NCBI RefSeq assembly: GCF_965638725.1
Contig: NC_134950.1
Span: 10,788,101-10,852,100 of the forward strand
Source: Aptenodytes patagonicus
Taxonomy: Eukaryota > Chordata > Aves > Sphenisciformes > Spheniscidae
Reading direction: 5' to 3'
Length of the DNA stretch: 64,000 nt
Shown: piece by piece, positions 35,130 to 46,454 of the stretch
Numbering within the stretch: position 1 is the stretch's first letter
Layout of the letters: the number at the start of each line of letters is the position of its first letter
Program-made: the position numbers and the translations under genes
Notes under the pieces: model-generated
What the model was told of the DNA's origin: nothing
Seen by the model: only the letters and a program-made list of their open reading frames with translations
The model's database searches: none

Positions 35130-35470
35130 GCCAAAGTCGATTAGAGCAACCTGGCAGCCGGAGAGGGAGGGAAAAGCAGGGTGGAAGAGCGGAGGAAGGC
35201 GCCAGGGCAAGGCTTCACCACGGGGATGGACACCGGCAGCCCCCAGCCATGGAGCTGGAGGGAGGCGAGCAGAAAATTAGAGATAGAAAGGGGGAGAGGG
35301 AGCCGCGGTGGAGAGCACCGCCCGGTCCATCACCATTCGGCGGTTGCCGGCAGAGGCTCCCCACTTTCGGCACCCTTATGCTTTGTCCCGAGCAAGCGTG
35401 CCGGGAGATGAGCAGGTGAAAGTAAAGCCACGACAGACCTGCACGCACAAGCATCCATCCCGGGAGGATG
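35130..35470. promoter_or_regulatory. CpG-dense patch
   Basis: By eye there are about 20 CpGs in 340 bp of GC-rich sequence, including GCCGCGG, ACCGCCCGG and TTCGGCGGTTGCCGGC, bordered by AT-rich DNA at 35035-35095. Density is high for the window and comparable with weak CpG islands. A CCATGG start context occurs at about 35248, but the frame that follows is short and unrecognised. Promoter, enhancer or GC-rich 3' UTR are all possible. Confidence 0.35.
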
Positions 35471-36019
35471 ACACAGAGCTCTCTGCTGTGGGGATGCCCC
35501 ATGCAGGTACCGCCCAGGCAAGGCGCTGAACCCGCCTGAGAGATGCTTTCACAGGAGAACCAACCAGAGGATGGATGATCCACTTGGGTACAAACACTGT
35601 TTGCTATCCACCTGCTCCAGCACGCCCTGCAGCAGCGACAGCCCTGGGACAAACGCGTCGAGGGAAGAACAACAACATTAAACATCTCCCCATGGGTACC
35701 AGATGAGTCCCACTCTGGGGTCCTGCATCCTACTCCTCCTGCCATCGTTATGCTTCCAGGTCGGCCTCCGGGAATGATTTTTGGAGCAGGCAGGCAGAGG
35801 CGAGACGGATGATGGTGAAGCAGGATGCATGCTGCCCCCAGATGAGCAGCTTTCCTGTCTGGATCAGGGGAAACCTACCTGGTACCCACTGATGGGGGCT
35901 GTGAAACATGTAGCTTGGACCACCGTCAGCCCCTTCCACCTCCACACTCCCAAAGTGAACCTTTTATCAGTTAACACGAGACCCCCTCTTTCACCTGTAT
36001 TGAAGCAAAAAATGCTGCT
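35471..36019. other. Unique sequence beside the candidate exon
   Basis: No gene recognised by itself. If the minus-strand exon at 36020-36169 is real, this would be its 3' untranslated region. Confidence 0.4.
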
Positions 36020-36169
36020 TTAATCACCAGTTTCCTCCGAAGAGCTCGAGGGCTCCTCAGCCGTGGTTGCTCCGTGCACGGGCGCTTCCTCAGGCTCACG
36101 TGCCCCACCAGCACTGCTGCCATCAGCCTGGGGCTGGCCAGCAGCAAAACTGTAACGGTTCTTCTCCAT
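36020..36169 (-). CDS. Candidate terminal coding exon, unidentified protein C-terminus
   Basis: On the minus strand a pyrimidine-rich tract (TTTCCCTCTCACATCGTCC...) ends in CTGCAG, with the acceptor AG at 36171-36170. It is followed in phase 0 by 49 codons and a TAA stop at 36022-36020. The peptide opens MEKNRYSFAAGQPQADG, continues through a Gly/Ala/Glu-rich middle and closes EEPSSSSEETGD, so it is hydrophilic and acidic at the end like many cytosolic C-terminal tails. Most of these codons end in C, G or T in a way that looks used. The ATG would be internal, not a start. I do not recognise the protein, and I found no upstream exon on the same strand, so a chance frame after a cryptic acceptor remains quite possible. 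Confidence 0.28.
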   Translation of the reverse strand: MEKNRYSFAAGQPQADGSSAGGAREPEEAPVHGATTAEEPSSSSEETGD

Positions 36170-37727
36170 CTGCAGTGCAGGCGGAGGACGATGTGAGAGG
36201 GAAATCTGGGGACCCACTCGCACCCAGCTCCTCTCCTGCAACACATCCCTCTGCCCATTAGACATGGGTGGGTAGAAGGACAGACGCAGATGCAGGGACT
36301 CCCCTGGACCAAGCATGAGCAGACTCTTCCATGTGGCTTTTCAAACCCAAGCAGAGAGAGGATGAGCACACATGCCAGAGGAAGCCCTGCTAAAACATGC
36401 TGATAATAATGATTTAGGGGTGCAAATCTACAGAAGGAGGGAGCCAGAGAGGAGCCAAACAGAGCACCACAGAGGAGCCAAAACGCACCAACAGGTTACA
36501 GGAGCCAGCAACAACCCCAACACTTGCAAGAGCCGGGCAAAAGGGCTGCGTGTGGCTAGAGATTTCAGTAGACACAGCCACCAGGACCATCCTCATGGAC
36601 TCATTAATACAAGCACGGTGGTGTGCCAGGGCGTCACGACCCCGTCCTCCAGAGACATTCCCAAGCGAGGTTCCCACATGAGCACCGGGAGCAGGACTTG
36701 CAGCCGTGACGGTGCATTAGGCAGAGCAAGGTTTGGCACAGACCCGGTGCTGGTGCTGCCCCGAGGCGCCCTGGCCGGTTGCACATAGGCAGCAGTGTTT
36801 GCCGGAGGACTCAGTTGCTGCAGCTCTGCAGGAAGAGTTTCTCCTTCCCGTGCTGGCCAGGCAGAGGCAGTGACCCAACCCAACCCAGAAGCCTCACAGC
36901 TCCTGCTAGTCCCATTTTATTATTTTTTTTTAATATGACGTGTTACTGCACAGAGAAACACCTGGAAAATGCAGGGCAAGGGTGCTGCTAGCAAAGAGCA
37001 CACCCATGCATGAAAAGAGTGACCAGAGGGATACAGGCTCGCCGCGGCAGCACTGCAAGCACATCTCAAGGCCAGCACACTCCCCTCCAGCCACCCATCA
37101 TTGCCTTGGACCCGGGCTTGGCGCCCTCCGGGACGGGAAGTAGGGCTTTCCCACCTCTGCTTATTCTCCTTTGCTCTCATTTTTGGGAAGTAACAGAGCA
37201 CTAAGGAAGGTAACAGCTAGAAAAAGGAGCAGAAGGCAACCCTAGCCTAAAATCCATTGGGCGGCTGGGGAAGCAAGCAAAGGAAAGCGAGCAGTAGCGA
37301 ACCGAGGAAGAGACATAGCAAGCCCAGAGACACTATTCTGCATGTTCCAGAAGTGCAAACTTGGAAGGAGCCATGAGGGGGGAAAAAAAAAGCTCACCCC
37401 TAATGCTCGAGGCTCACCCTGACCCTTCTGAGCATTCGAGAAAATGAAGACCTTCAGCACTGCCCAAACCACCCGCTGCGTTTTGCAGAAGGTGGGTTTT
37501 CCCCATGTCCAAAGACATGTCCCCGAGATGCCACTACAACTTGACTGACCATACTGAAGAGCTCTGAAGCTCCGCTATCAGCAGTCCTGCCATGCCAGTC
37601 CGGCCACAAGCTCGCCACCCAGCAAACTTCATTTGGTGATCACTCCTTTTGGTATTATGTGGTGCGCAGGAACTGCCTGGGGATTTGACTTCTTCCCAGT
37701 GTAAGCCCCAGCCTGTTAGCCTTGAAA

Positions 37728-37750
37728 AAGCAATTAATAGCAAATTGCTT
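37728..37750. other. Perfect hairpin, 8-bp stem
   Basis: AAGCAATT, a 7-base loop AATAGCA, then AATTGCTT. It is in unique AT-rich sequence 48 bp before another hairpin. Confidence 0.7.
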
Positions 37751-37797
37751 GTTTTCTTCTTCAATTTCTCTGTACCCTTTTTAAGACAAATTAACAT

Positions 37798-37820
37798 GCT
37801 GCTTTTGTTTTTTAAGCAGC
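37798..37820. other. Perfect hairpin, 7-bp stem
   Basis: GCTGCTT, a 9-base T-rich loop, then AAGCAGC. With the hairpin at 37728-37750 it forms a closely spaced pair of similar size. Confidence 0.7.
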
Positions 37821-39514
37821 CTGGATCAACACAAGTCAGATTCAGCGCCAGCATGTCACCCATGTCACAAGCAAGCATAGCAAGCAGCTATATTTTTTTT
37901 CAGGGGAATTTTAGCATCAACTAAGCTAGAACTGAAGCCTAGATCTTCCTAGCAAGGCTCACATCTACATCGTCTAAGACAGCCAGCACAGACGCTGTGC
38001 TCTGCACTGTGCAGGGATGCAGCAAGGCAAGGGAACCCTGCAAACCACAGGGGAAAGCTCTGCAGCCTACAACAAAAGACTAGGCGTATCCAGTAGGTCT
38101 GCCTATCTATGATCTTCCTCTTCAAGGCACTTTTATATCCTCCTGTGATTTTAAAACTCAGCACATACTGTTTCAGCTTTGATGCTACGCGTTATTATTA
38201 ACCAACCAATACCAGAATATCCTTTCTTCTTGCAGTAAAACCCCTCTTTTCCCTGGGGTATACAGCTGGTAGGGCAGAACACACCAGGCATTTAGCATTT
38301 AGTCATAAGCATAAGTATCAGCTTGAATGATCTAGGCTTGCATGGCTCCAGAGCATTCCCACCGGCTGCAAACACCAGCCGAGTAACATCACCGTCAGAT
38401 GGCAGTTGCAGGGGTATTTGGTTTAGCATCCGCAGGGGAGGAAATCATCAGCTTGCATCACAGCACAGAGTGACCAATTTGTGGTCAACCAAACTACTCC
38501 CAAGAGCCGAAAAACCAAGTGCAATGCAGTAATGTCGGAAACGTGGATTCAGAACAGCAGGAGGTGTTGGGACACTCGGCCTCGGCAGGACTAACAGCGG
38601 CAGAAGCCATGCCAAAATCTGGATGCAAGGGCTGCAGAAATGCTGGGCCAGAAGGGACTTCAAACAGCCACCCAGCCCCAAACCCTCTCTTGGCTTGTTT
38701 GTCTTCATGCTTCTCTCCAAGGCAACACCGGCACAGCTCTGCCAAGAAGGAAGCACGACTCGGCTGCAGTTCCCAGCGACAAGCACCACTCGCCCCACCA
38801 TCCGGGAAGGGCTGCTGTGCTGCTAACAAAGCGGTTTCTAACGCTTTTTGGGCCAGCTCCAGCATCACTCATTCTCCTTCACCACCACCACCAGGAGCTG
38901 GAACCTACGCTTTGAGAAATGCCAGCCTACCCGGCTGCTACCAGGCACGATGTGCTGGAAGACAGCATCCAGAGAAGCACTTCCCTGTATGCCATTTTCT
39001 TCTAGTCCTGTCCTCAGACATGGAGAGACATCAGGTGCTGCACTCCTCACACCACCTTCCTGGATGTCTCAAATCTGCTGCGTTCCCTTCAAGTCTCAAC
39101 TCTACCAGGTGCTCAACCACCTCTCCTCTCCCTGCCCTCTTTCCTTCCTCCTGCATGTCATCTGTTGTCCGGGCAAAACTGCGTAGCCATACTTTGAAAT
39201 TGTTTTGGGGACGCTTTTCAGCTTTTTCTACACTAACAAAAGTTCCTTGTCCCAGCTCACAGTGTGGACATACAGGTTGTGGCTACACAACTGACCACAT
39301 GATGAGCCACAGTACAGCCAACACCAGGAGAGCAGAGATACCTGGCTCCAAAATTACTGCTGAAGACAGCATCCCATCAAACCATGGCCTGACACCTGTG
39401 GGTTGTTTTGGTTTTTTTTTCCTAGGATTAACATATACAAATCTTCCAGCTATTCCTCATAAGTGAAATTTCCCAAACAGAAGCTTCATCTTCCCAAGCC
39501 GCCTGCTTTCATAT

Positions 39515-39800
39515 TAAAAATAGAGGGGCTGAGACTGGATGCTGTATTTCAAGTGAGGTTTTGTATGACAACTGAGATGGAATTATTACCTTTGCCATTT
39601 TTCTGTGGCCTATGCAAGATCTGCCTTTCTTGTAACAGCATCTGACTGTTGATTCACAACCAGCTTGTGATTCACTGCAGCTCCCGGATCCCTTTCTGCA
39701 GTTAACCTGCTACTGCTCATTTTGGGTACGCGCATCCTATTTCCAAGAGCACTGTTTTGCACTTGTCTTTATTGAATTTATTTTTCTTGTCTTCAAACCA
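39515..39800 (-). pseudogene. Ancient CR1 ORF2 remnant (reverse transcriptase region)
   Basis: The reverse complement translates in broken frames to CR1 reverse-transcriptase landmarks in the correct order. Near 39800-39745: LQGWFEDKKNKFNKDKCK, matching the family's LQ-W...MKFNKDKCKVLHLG. Near 39715-39640: LTAERDPGAAVNHKL, matching SSSAEKDLGVVVDHKL. Near 39545-39517: KPHLKYSIQ, matching VRPHLEYCVQ. Stops and frameshifts are frequent, so the copy is very old and dead. Homology may extend toward 40000 but becomes unreadable by eye. Confidence 0.75.
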
Positions 39801-41590
39801 CCCCTGCAGCTCATTAAGACAACTGTAAGAGAAGATGCTATCACCAAAAGTACCTGCAGTGCCTCTGGTTGCATTTCATCTTCTGTATCCTCTGCAGTCT
39901 ACCATCTAATCTGCTACTGACCCTCAAAATGCCTTCCTGATCCAACAGCAAACCATTTCTTTTAGCTTCTTAAGTACCCACTTATGATGATTTCATCTTC
40001 AGCACATTTCCCGAGTTTGTTTATTGAGCTGTTGAGATTTCCTCAAGAACTACTCAACAGCTTTCAGCACTTTTTTTGGTAGCCACTAAAATACCAGACT
40101 TGGTATGAGTTTGCCTAGTAGTTCTGCAAGCCCTCCATCCTTCAGGAGAACTTGCTACACCAGGAGGTATCACCATTAAGAGCTGGCAACTCAGACAGTA
40201 CGAGTTCTGCAATTATTTGAATTTTTCTTTAAAGTCAGATCAAGCAGATCATCCATTCCACATTGAGGATCAGCATTACCGTTTTTCTTCAAGTCTCACC
40301 TACCCAGCTGTCTCTCCATTGCCATTTCCCTTGGCTGAGCTAGGATTTCAGGGCTGCAGTAGCTTACAAAGAAAAGCTCACACCCAAAGGGTTAAGACTT
40401 GTTTTTTCATGATCTTTAAATCATAAATACGATTTCCACTTGAAAAGGGAACACTTCATTTAACAGACACGGTGGCTCTGAAGGGTAATGCAGAGCTTTG
40501 AAGGAAATTTAAAAAAAAAAAGGCAAGAGGAGAAAGCAAAATAACACTTCCAGAAAGTTTTCCAAAGGAAATGAGTAACCACTTGTTATTAAATGATAAA
40601 TCACAGTCCTCGGGAAGTGGCATTGTCTGTGGTCTATTTTTAATGAGAAAACACCCCTGTCACTGGCATGAGGGCCGAACATGCTGATGGGACGTGTCTG
40701 CGGACAGCAGAAGCATTCACTGGAAGCCATCATCTCATTTCTGCCATTTCCATCACTTATCAGCAAACGAAACAGCACGAAAAGAAAGTGACTTAGAGAA
40801 AAAAGAAAAAAAAAATGCATCCAGGACAACAAACAACGGCTACTGTTTTCCATGAAGGGAGGACAGGAGGAAACACTAGAGACCAAGCAGAGGAACCAGA
40901 TCCCAAGCATAGTCTTAGGCTTTGCTTTTGTTTTCCACGTGTGAGGAATGCACACAAAGCCACCAGGAAGCAAATCTGTGCCAACCCTAATGTCCCCATA
41001 GGGGTTTAGGTGACCTCCCACGTGCACTAGCATCCTCTGTGCCCCCAAGATGGAGACACGTTGGGCACACAGCCACAGTAAATCCCTCGGCCTCTTTCCC
41101 CCGGGGTCTGCCACCGAGACAGGGCTTTCTGGGGAAGCACCTGATGCTGCAGCTCCGCTGGTGCTGAGCACTTCAGAAGTGCAAGTAGCCTCATTTTATG
41201 CTGATAAATAAGTCCCAGATTCCTGTGGCAAAGTGACTCACCAACTGGGAATAGGCACACAGTGTGGAGGGAAGGGAAGCAAAAGTCAGCGGAGCTAGCT
41301 GGAGGCTCAGCAACAGGTACAGCCTCAAAACCAAACCAGAGGGACCACAAGCTCTCAGACACCCCGCCATCACGCAGCAAGCCTCCCGGCACACCAGCGA
41401 GGGGACCGTTTTTAGCACCTTGCGCCAAGCCCAACCACCTCTCAAGCCCCAACCAAGCATTGCCAAGCCCGAGCCACAGGGTTCAGCTGCAGACCCACAT
41501 CCCCCACATGCTCAAGCCAACTCCGACCCAAAACCACACGCGCACCCCCAAACTTTTCAAGCTGCACCAGAAACGAGCAGGAACCTACGA
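39801..41590. other. Unique or unrecognisably old sequence
   Basis: Part of this may be the continuation of the ancient CR1. No gene recognised. A minus-strand frame of 220 codons (40509-41171) encodes low-complexity Phe/Leu-rich sequence opposite an A-rich strand and is treated as chance. Confidence 0.45.
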
Positions 41591-41597
41591 CCGGCTC

Positions 41598-41822
41598 ACT
41601 GAAATACAATGCACTATGCCTAGTTTTACTGTGAGGGTGATCGAGCACTGGCACAGCTTGCCCAGGGAGGTTGTGGAGCCTCCATCCCTGGAGATATTCC
41701 AAAGCTACTGGACGTGGTCCTGGGCAACTGGCTGTAGGTAGCCCTGCTTGGGCTGGGAGGTTGGACCAGATGACCTCCAGAGGTCCCTTCCAGCTTCAAC
41801 CATCCTGTGATTCTGTAATTGC
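41598..41822 (+). mobile_element. CR1 LINE fragment, another subfamily, with ORF2 tail and 3' end
   Basis: In the sense direction the sequence gives GTGAGGGTGATCGAGCACTGG, GCCCAGGGAGGTTGTGG, TCCCTGGAGATATTCCAAAG, then the 3' end GGGAGGTTGGACCAGATGACC, TCCAGAGGTCCCTTCCAGC and the TGTGATTCTGT tail. The first part translates to FTVRVIEHWHSLPREVVEPPSLEIF, homologous to the tail of the copy at 9780-10079 but clearly a different subfamily (GTGATTCTGT rather than ATGATTCTAT tail). The frame is then degraded. Inactive. Confidence 0.93.
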
Positions 41823-43255
41823 AAAGACATACGGCACTGCAATCCTGCATGTTAAATTAGCTTTCACTGACCTAGCGCAAAAAAGACTGTAATTATTCAA
41901 CTTCTCAACTATTTCTGACATTCTTTCCATAGATGAGGTTTAAGCCTTTTTTTTTTCCCCCCTTCCTTTTAATAGGAAGGCAACCCCACAGTTTGCAGGA
42001 GATTATATAACACACACACACACACATCACTCTTCCAAAACAGCGTCTGAAAGCATTTGTTTGATGATTTTTTTTTTTTTTGTCCCCCCCATAAACCACC
42101 ACCCTGCTGGTCTCATTCATTGTGCGGCATTTTGCAACGAAGCGTAAAAACAGTATTAATCATAGTTCTGAAAACACACAAACTTCTTCTCTGAGGTTTG
42201 AAGTAACCATTTGGAAGGAAAACTTCCAGGAGCCAGAGGGACTGACAGGGCTGGAGACTAAAGTCCTTCTTTTCAAAGGCCAAGTGTATCCCAATATATC
42301 CTTTGGACAGCTGCCCCAAGCCAAAGTTATAATACTTTATTCTTCAGTTCAAGTAGCAAGAAGGAGATTTGGTACAAAATCAGGACAAATAGCCAAAGTG
42401 AATGGGGAGGTTTAGCAGGCAAATGTGTCGTAAATCTAACGGGAGGCTTGAGCTCTAATTACAGCTTTGGTGAGAATCGATGTCTGAAGCCTCAGCTGCC
42501 TCTCACCTCCAGGATGCTGCGGGTATTGGGGCCAAAATGACCAGGTATGGGCACCCATCCCTTGCAGGCAGCACCCGAACATCCCAGACCAAGCGCTGGC
42601 ACTCACCCGTGGCAGAGTGTTGCTTCAGCAACAGTCAGAAACACAGAGATCTGCAAAGGTTATGCCAAAAAATAAAAATCATTATCATCTTTATGTTTTC
42701 TGGCCAAACACCACTGGATAAAATTATCTTCTACATAAATCAAGCTCTTTGTCCACCTCCACAGATTTAGTGCTTCTCGTGGACACAAGGAGGGGCTTCT
42801 GACAGAGACAGAGTTGGGAAAAACCATGAGGCTCATTTCTACGTTAGATGCTTTAGCAGAGATTTGCCAAAGGCTTTGGAATCCCTCCACTTCAGAGGTA
42901 AAACAACAATAATTTAAACTCCTCCTTTTAAATTAGGAAGGGCACTAAAAGAAACTATTGAAAGAGAAAAACCATCTAGTCCGCCACCGCATCCAACTCA
43001 AACACCGACATTTTCTCTCAAAGCCCAAAAGTGGTTTAAACGAGCTGGCAAACGAGGACTTTACCTTTTTCTTACCCATCCTTCCCTGACATTTTCTCCT
43101 CTGCCATTAATCTTCCAGGCAAAGCAGTTGATCACAGGGACAGCGCACGTCAAGCATCCCAGTGCAGAAAGCCCCAAGATGCTGCAACCAGGGGCAGGGG
43201 TGATGCAAGCAGTTGCAAAGCATCTCACAGGGCATGCCAAGTATTTCGGGTTTAT
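41823..43255. other. Unique non-coding sequence
   Basis: No gene recognised. An (AC)n microsatellite lies at 42010-42026. AT-rich parts with homeodomain-like cores lie at 42430-42470 (CTCTAATTACAG) and 42645-42750. Confidence 0.45.
42010..42026. repeat. (AC)n microsatellite
   Basis: Eight AC units flanked by TATATA and TCAC. Confidence 0.9.
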
Positions 43256-43263
43256 TGTTATAT

Positions 43264-43355
43264 GGATAGGATAGGATAGGATAGGATAGGATAGGATAGG
43301 ATAGGATAGTTCAGTTGGAAAGGACCTACAACCATCATCTAGTCCAACTGCAAGT
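43264..43355 (-). mobile_element. CR1-type fragment with expanded (GGATA)n tail
   Basis: About nine GGATA units (43264-43309) are followed by TTCAGTTGGAAAGGACCTAC, AACCATCATCTAGTCCAACTGC. This is the antisense 3' end of a CR1 subfamily whose tail has ATAGA/GGATA-like units instead of ATTCTATG. The pentanucleotide array is best explained as slippage expansion of the retrotransposon tail. Only about 45 bp of element body remain. Confidence 0.8.
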
Positions 43356-46300
43356 ACTTTGTATTAGAAGAGCAAGCTGAGAGAGAAAGAAAATAATTGA
43401 TGATTGATTTTTTTTTTTTCTTTTTTAATCAATAATCCCAGACTCTTGTGTGTGGTAAAGTTCCCTGCTTATTCAAAGCACGCGTGCCTCTGCCCATCTT
43501 GGCTACTGATACCATTTCTTATCAGCACGTTTCATTCTTTTCCATTCTTGCAAGAGCTCTGCAACGTAAAAAAAGGATATTATCTTCATATTTAAGAGGC
43601 AAAAAAGGCTGACAGGGATAGGCCTACCTTGCTATCGAGACTTTTGCAAGAGCAGGAACAATGTGGCAACCAAAGATTTAGCGTTGTCTACACAAGCCCC
43701 ACTGGGGACCCCAGCTCCTTCGTCAGCAGCCAGCCCACGGGCAAGCTGCTGTCTTGGTATCGAGGTGGCCAGATAAAAGCACACACTCAGAGACACATCC
43801 CCCTCTTCCATGCAGATGTATGTACTTCAGATGACCAGTCCAAATTTGCAAAGAAAGATGTGTACGGCCAGGGAACATCACCCATTTACTCCACACCATG
43901 GCTCCTCTTGGGCACTCAGCTCAGCCAGCCAAGCTGAAGAAGACCTTTGCACTGATCTGAATCCCCAAAGCAGCCATGTAAACACTGGAAGAGTGCAACC
44001 TCATGTCTCTGCAAAGGATGCTTAAATACACCCTTTTCTTCAGGAAAAAAGAAAGAGGAGGAATAGCTATTCAAAACCTACGTGCCAGCCAATCCGGTGA
44101 CCGAGTGCCATCCTCCAATAGTTTTTTTAGACAGTCATGAACTTCAAATTTATTTTGTCTCCTTCTCCCAGCAGCTCCTAAACCGTGTGAGCTAAATATT
44201 TATAGAAGAGTCACTGTTTGTTTAAGTTTTAATCCATACTCGTTGAGGTCCAATATGCCCAGATCCCAAAATGACAGCTGATTATAGAAGAGCCTGAAAA
44301 GACAGCAGAGGGGACCCTGATGCTTACCAGACCTTTCATCTGGACACTTTCTCCAGCGGTTGTTTTGGGGCACCTTTCCCAGCTTCTTTCAAAAGAAGAG
44401 CAACTGCAACTCCCGCCAGCCAAGGGCCACGTTTCATCAGATGCTTTGGCACAGCTCTGCTCAGTGCCACAGAACCCCAGGTTTTGGGGAGCCCCCGACG
44501 TGCTTCGGAGCCCACTCCTCCCCGACTCGCAGCAAGGCAGCTGCATTGCTTCTGGAAATGCAACTGAAGCACCTGAGCTGCTGCACAGCATGCACCAAGG
44601 CAGGGTGCAAACACCTCTGAGCCCATGCAACCAACCTGCCACAGGTGGGGTACGGCATGGTGTCACTCCAGCTCAGCAAGTCCTACCCTGACCTGTCCTT
44701 TCTGTCTCTCCTGGATTCAGCAACAGCTTTTACAGTTTATCATGGTGTCCACTCCAATGGTACAACAAAATCCTCCCGTACCTTACAGAATAACTGAGGA
44801 TACCCAAACTTTTTGGCTAACTGGACAACCTGTCAGAAGTTGAAAAGGCACCTGTATGTGCCGACATGCTTCTGCTATAAGCTAGCTAAGTCCAACAAGT
44901 CATGCGGCAGAGGATGACAGCACCTTCTTGCATGCGGTGGTAACACAGCTTTACAGGTAAGCCAAGAAAAAAATTAGACTGTGCTTCAGACGCGGAGATT
45001 TCCATTTATTCATCCTATAAAATCACATGTGGGCCCAGTTAAACACTCCTGGGAGTCTTCCATTTGGGGTATAATGAGGGACTCACCACCACGAAGGTAC
45101 ACACGAGAGGCAACGCCATTGAGTGGGCATAGTGCCATGCTGGCATACCCCCATGGAGCATCTCACCCTGTAAGTGTTCAGCGTTCAGCTTTGCAAGCTC
45201 CCAGAGGAACAGCAGAGGCAGGGAGACACCACCCAAGCAAACATACTTCTCAGCATCTTCTGATGACCACCCAAGGCTGGAAATTCCCTTCATTTTTATG
45301 TTTCCACATAAAAGTTCCCACGTGAGGAACTAAGCAGAAAGTGCTTATTCACCTCAGATGGGTGAGAGGTTGGGACGGCTTTGCCTGAGTTCAGCTACTT
45401 CAAACCCAGCACCTGATTTAAACAGCCCCCCTTGGATGAGCACACGTTGCTGAAGAACTCAAAACCACCAACAACAGCTATTGCTGTGCTCTTCCCATCA
45501 AAATAAACTCTTTCTCAGTGCTGCAGCAAGGTGGGACTCCAATATTGCTCTGTCCTGGGGTTCTCTGGGGAATGACAGGACCCATTCTGTCCCTGCACAG
45601 GGTGTTTCAGGGCATTTCTCCCCAGTAAAACAGAAAATGTGGTGTCGAGCAAGAGGATGACTTTTGTCATCAAGTGGATCTCAAGGTCAGGTTTGCACGC
45701 TGCCATCATTAGGAGTCTCGATATCCAGCATGAAGGCCCTTGCATGGATGAAGAACCCGATTGTGCAAATGGCCGTGCCAGTGCCATGCATGCATGCACT
45801 ACCCACCCTCCTCCTCACACGCGTTTTCTATCCGGGCGTGCCTATGCACACGCACACAGGAAAGCACCTGATGAAGTGTTATGGATGTGCTCATATGTAC
45901 ACGCACATGAATATGCACAAGTACACAGCCCACCACAAGCAAGCCATGCTGACAGACGAGATTAAAGAGAAGACTGCAACATGAAGGAGGCTGGAAATAA
46001 TGACAAGCACTTTCATCAGTAAAACCCCAATTATGCAGCCTGCACACAGCCTCTCATCTCTATGGAGCAAGCAAAGCTACTTATTACAGAGACGCCTTTA
46101 CCATAATCGGACCTTTAGAGAAAGGAGAGGAGCTGCCCTGGCTTTCCTGTGTTTTATTTCTCCAGGTCTTGGAGGAGAGACCTGTTGTCAGAAGCACACG
46201 CCTTGCCACACACATCACCACAGCTGGTGGGTCCACTGGAGCCAGCCGTAACCGGGAGGTTGAAGGCACAAGCCTACGACCAAGGAGACTTCGAAACCAC

Positions 46301-46450
46301 AGCTGGTCTCCTCCAGCATCATCCACACCGTTAACGCCATGGGGTCGGCTTTACCGATGCTTCATGGAAGACAGACACAGATGCTTCACAGAAGAAAGCA
46401 AAATTTTACTAGGGCACAGAAGAGAGACATTTTTCTATTTTAATTCATCT
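43356..46450. other. Unique non-coding sequence
   Basis: No gene recognised. AT-rich parts lie at 43385-43440 and 44120-44240 (AAATATTTATAGAAG). An alternating purine-pyrimidine ATGCATGCATGCAC occurs at 45785-45798. Frames on both strands lack motif support. Confidence 0.45.
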
Positions 46451-46454
46451 GGTC

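Larger units (their letters stand above)
36172..39500. other. Unique sequence, no confident gene
   Basis: No exon could be assigned. The segment contains an AT-rich part at 37720-37930 with two short hairpins (separate entries) and a long plus-strand open frame (about 38519-39466). That frame begins at GTG, is Ser/Pro/Ala-rich and has no known domain. A C/T-rich block at 39040-39180 with TTCAAGTCTCAACTCTACCA faintly recalls an L2-type LINE tail. Confidence 0.45.

Noticed and set aside
39040..39180. L2-type LINE tail
   Set aside because: TTCAAGTCTCAACTC is suggestive, but no characteristic 3' end follows.
40509..41171. 220-codon minus-strand open frame
   Set aside because: It contains Phe/Leu runs arising from A-rich plus-strand tracts and has no recognisable domain. 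Best explained as chance.
42970..42985. CATCTAGTCC as a CR1 piece
   Set aside because: The ten-base match is isolated, and neighbouring CR1 blocks are missing.
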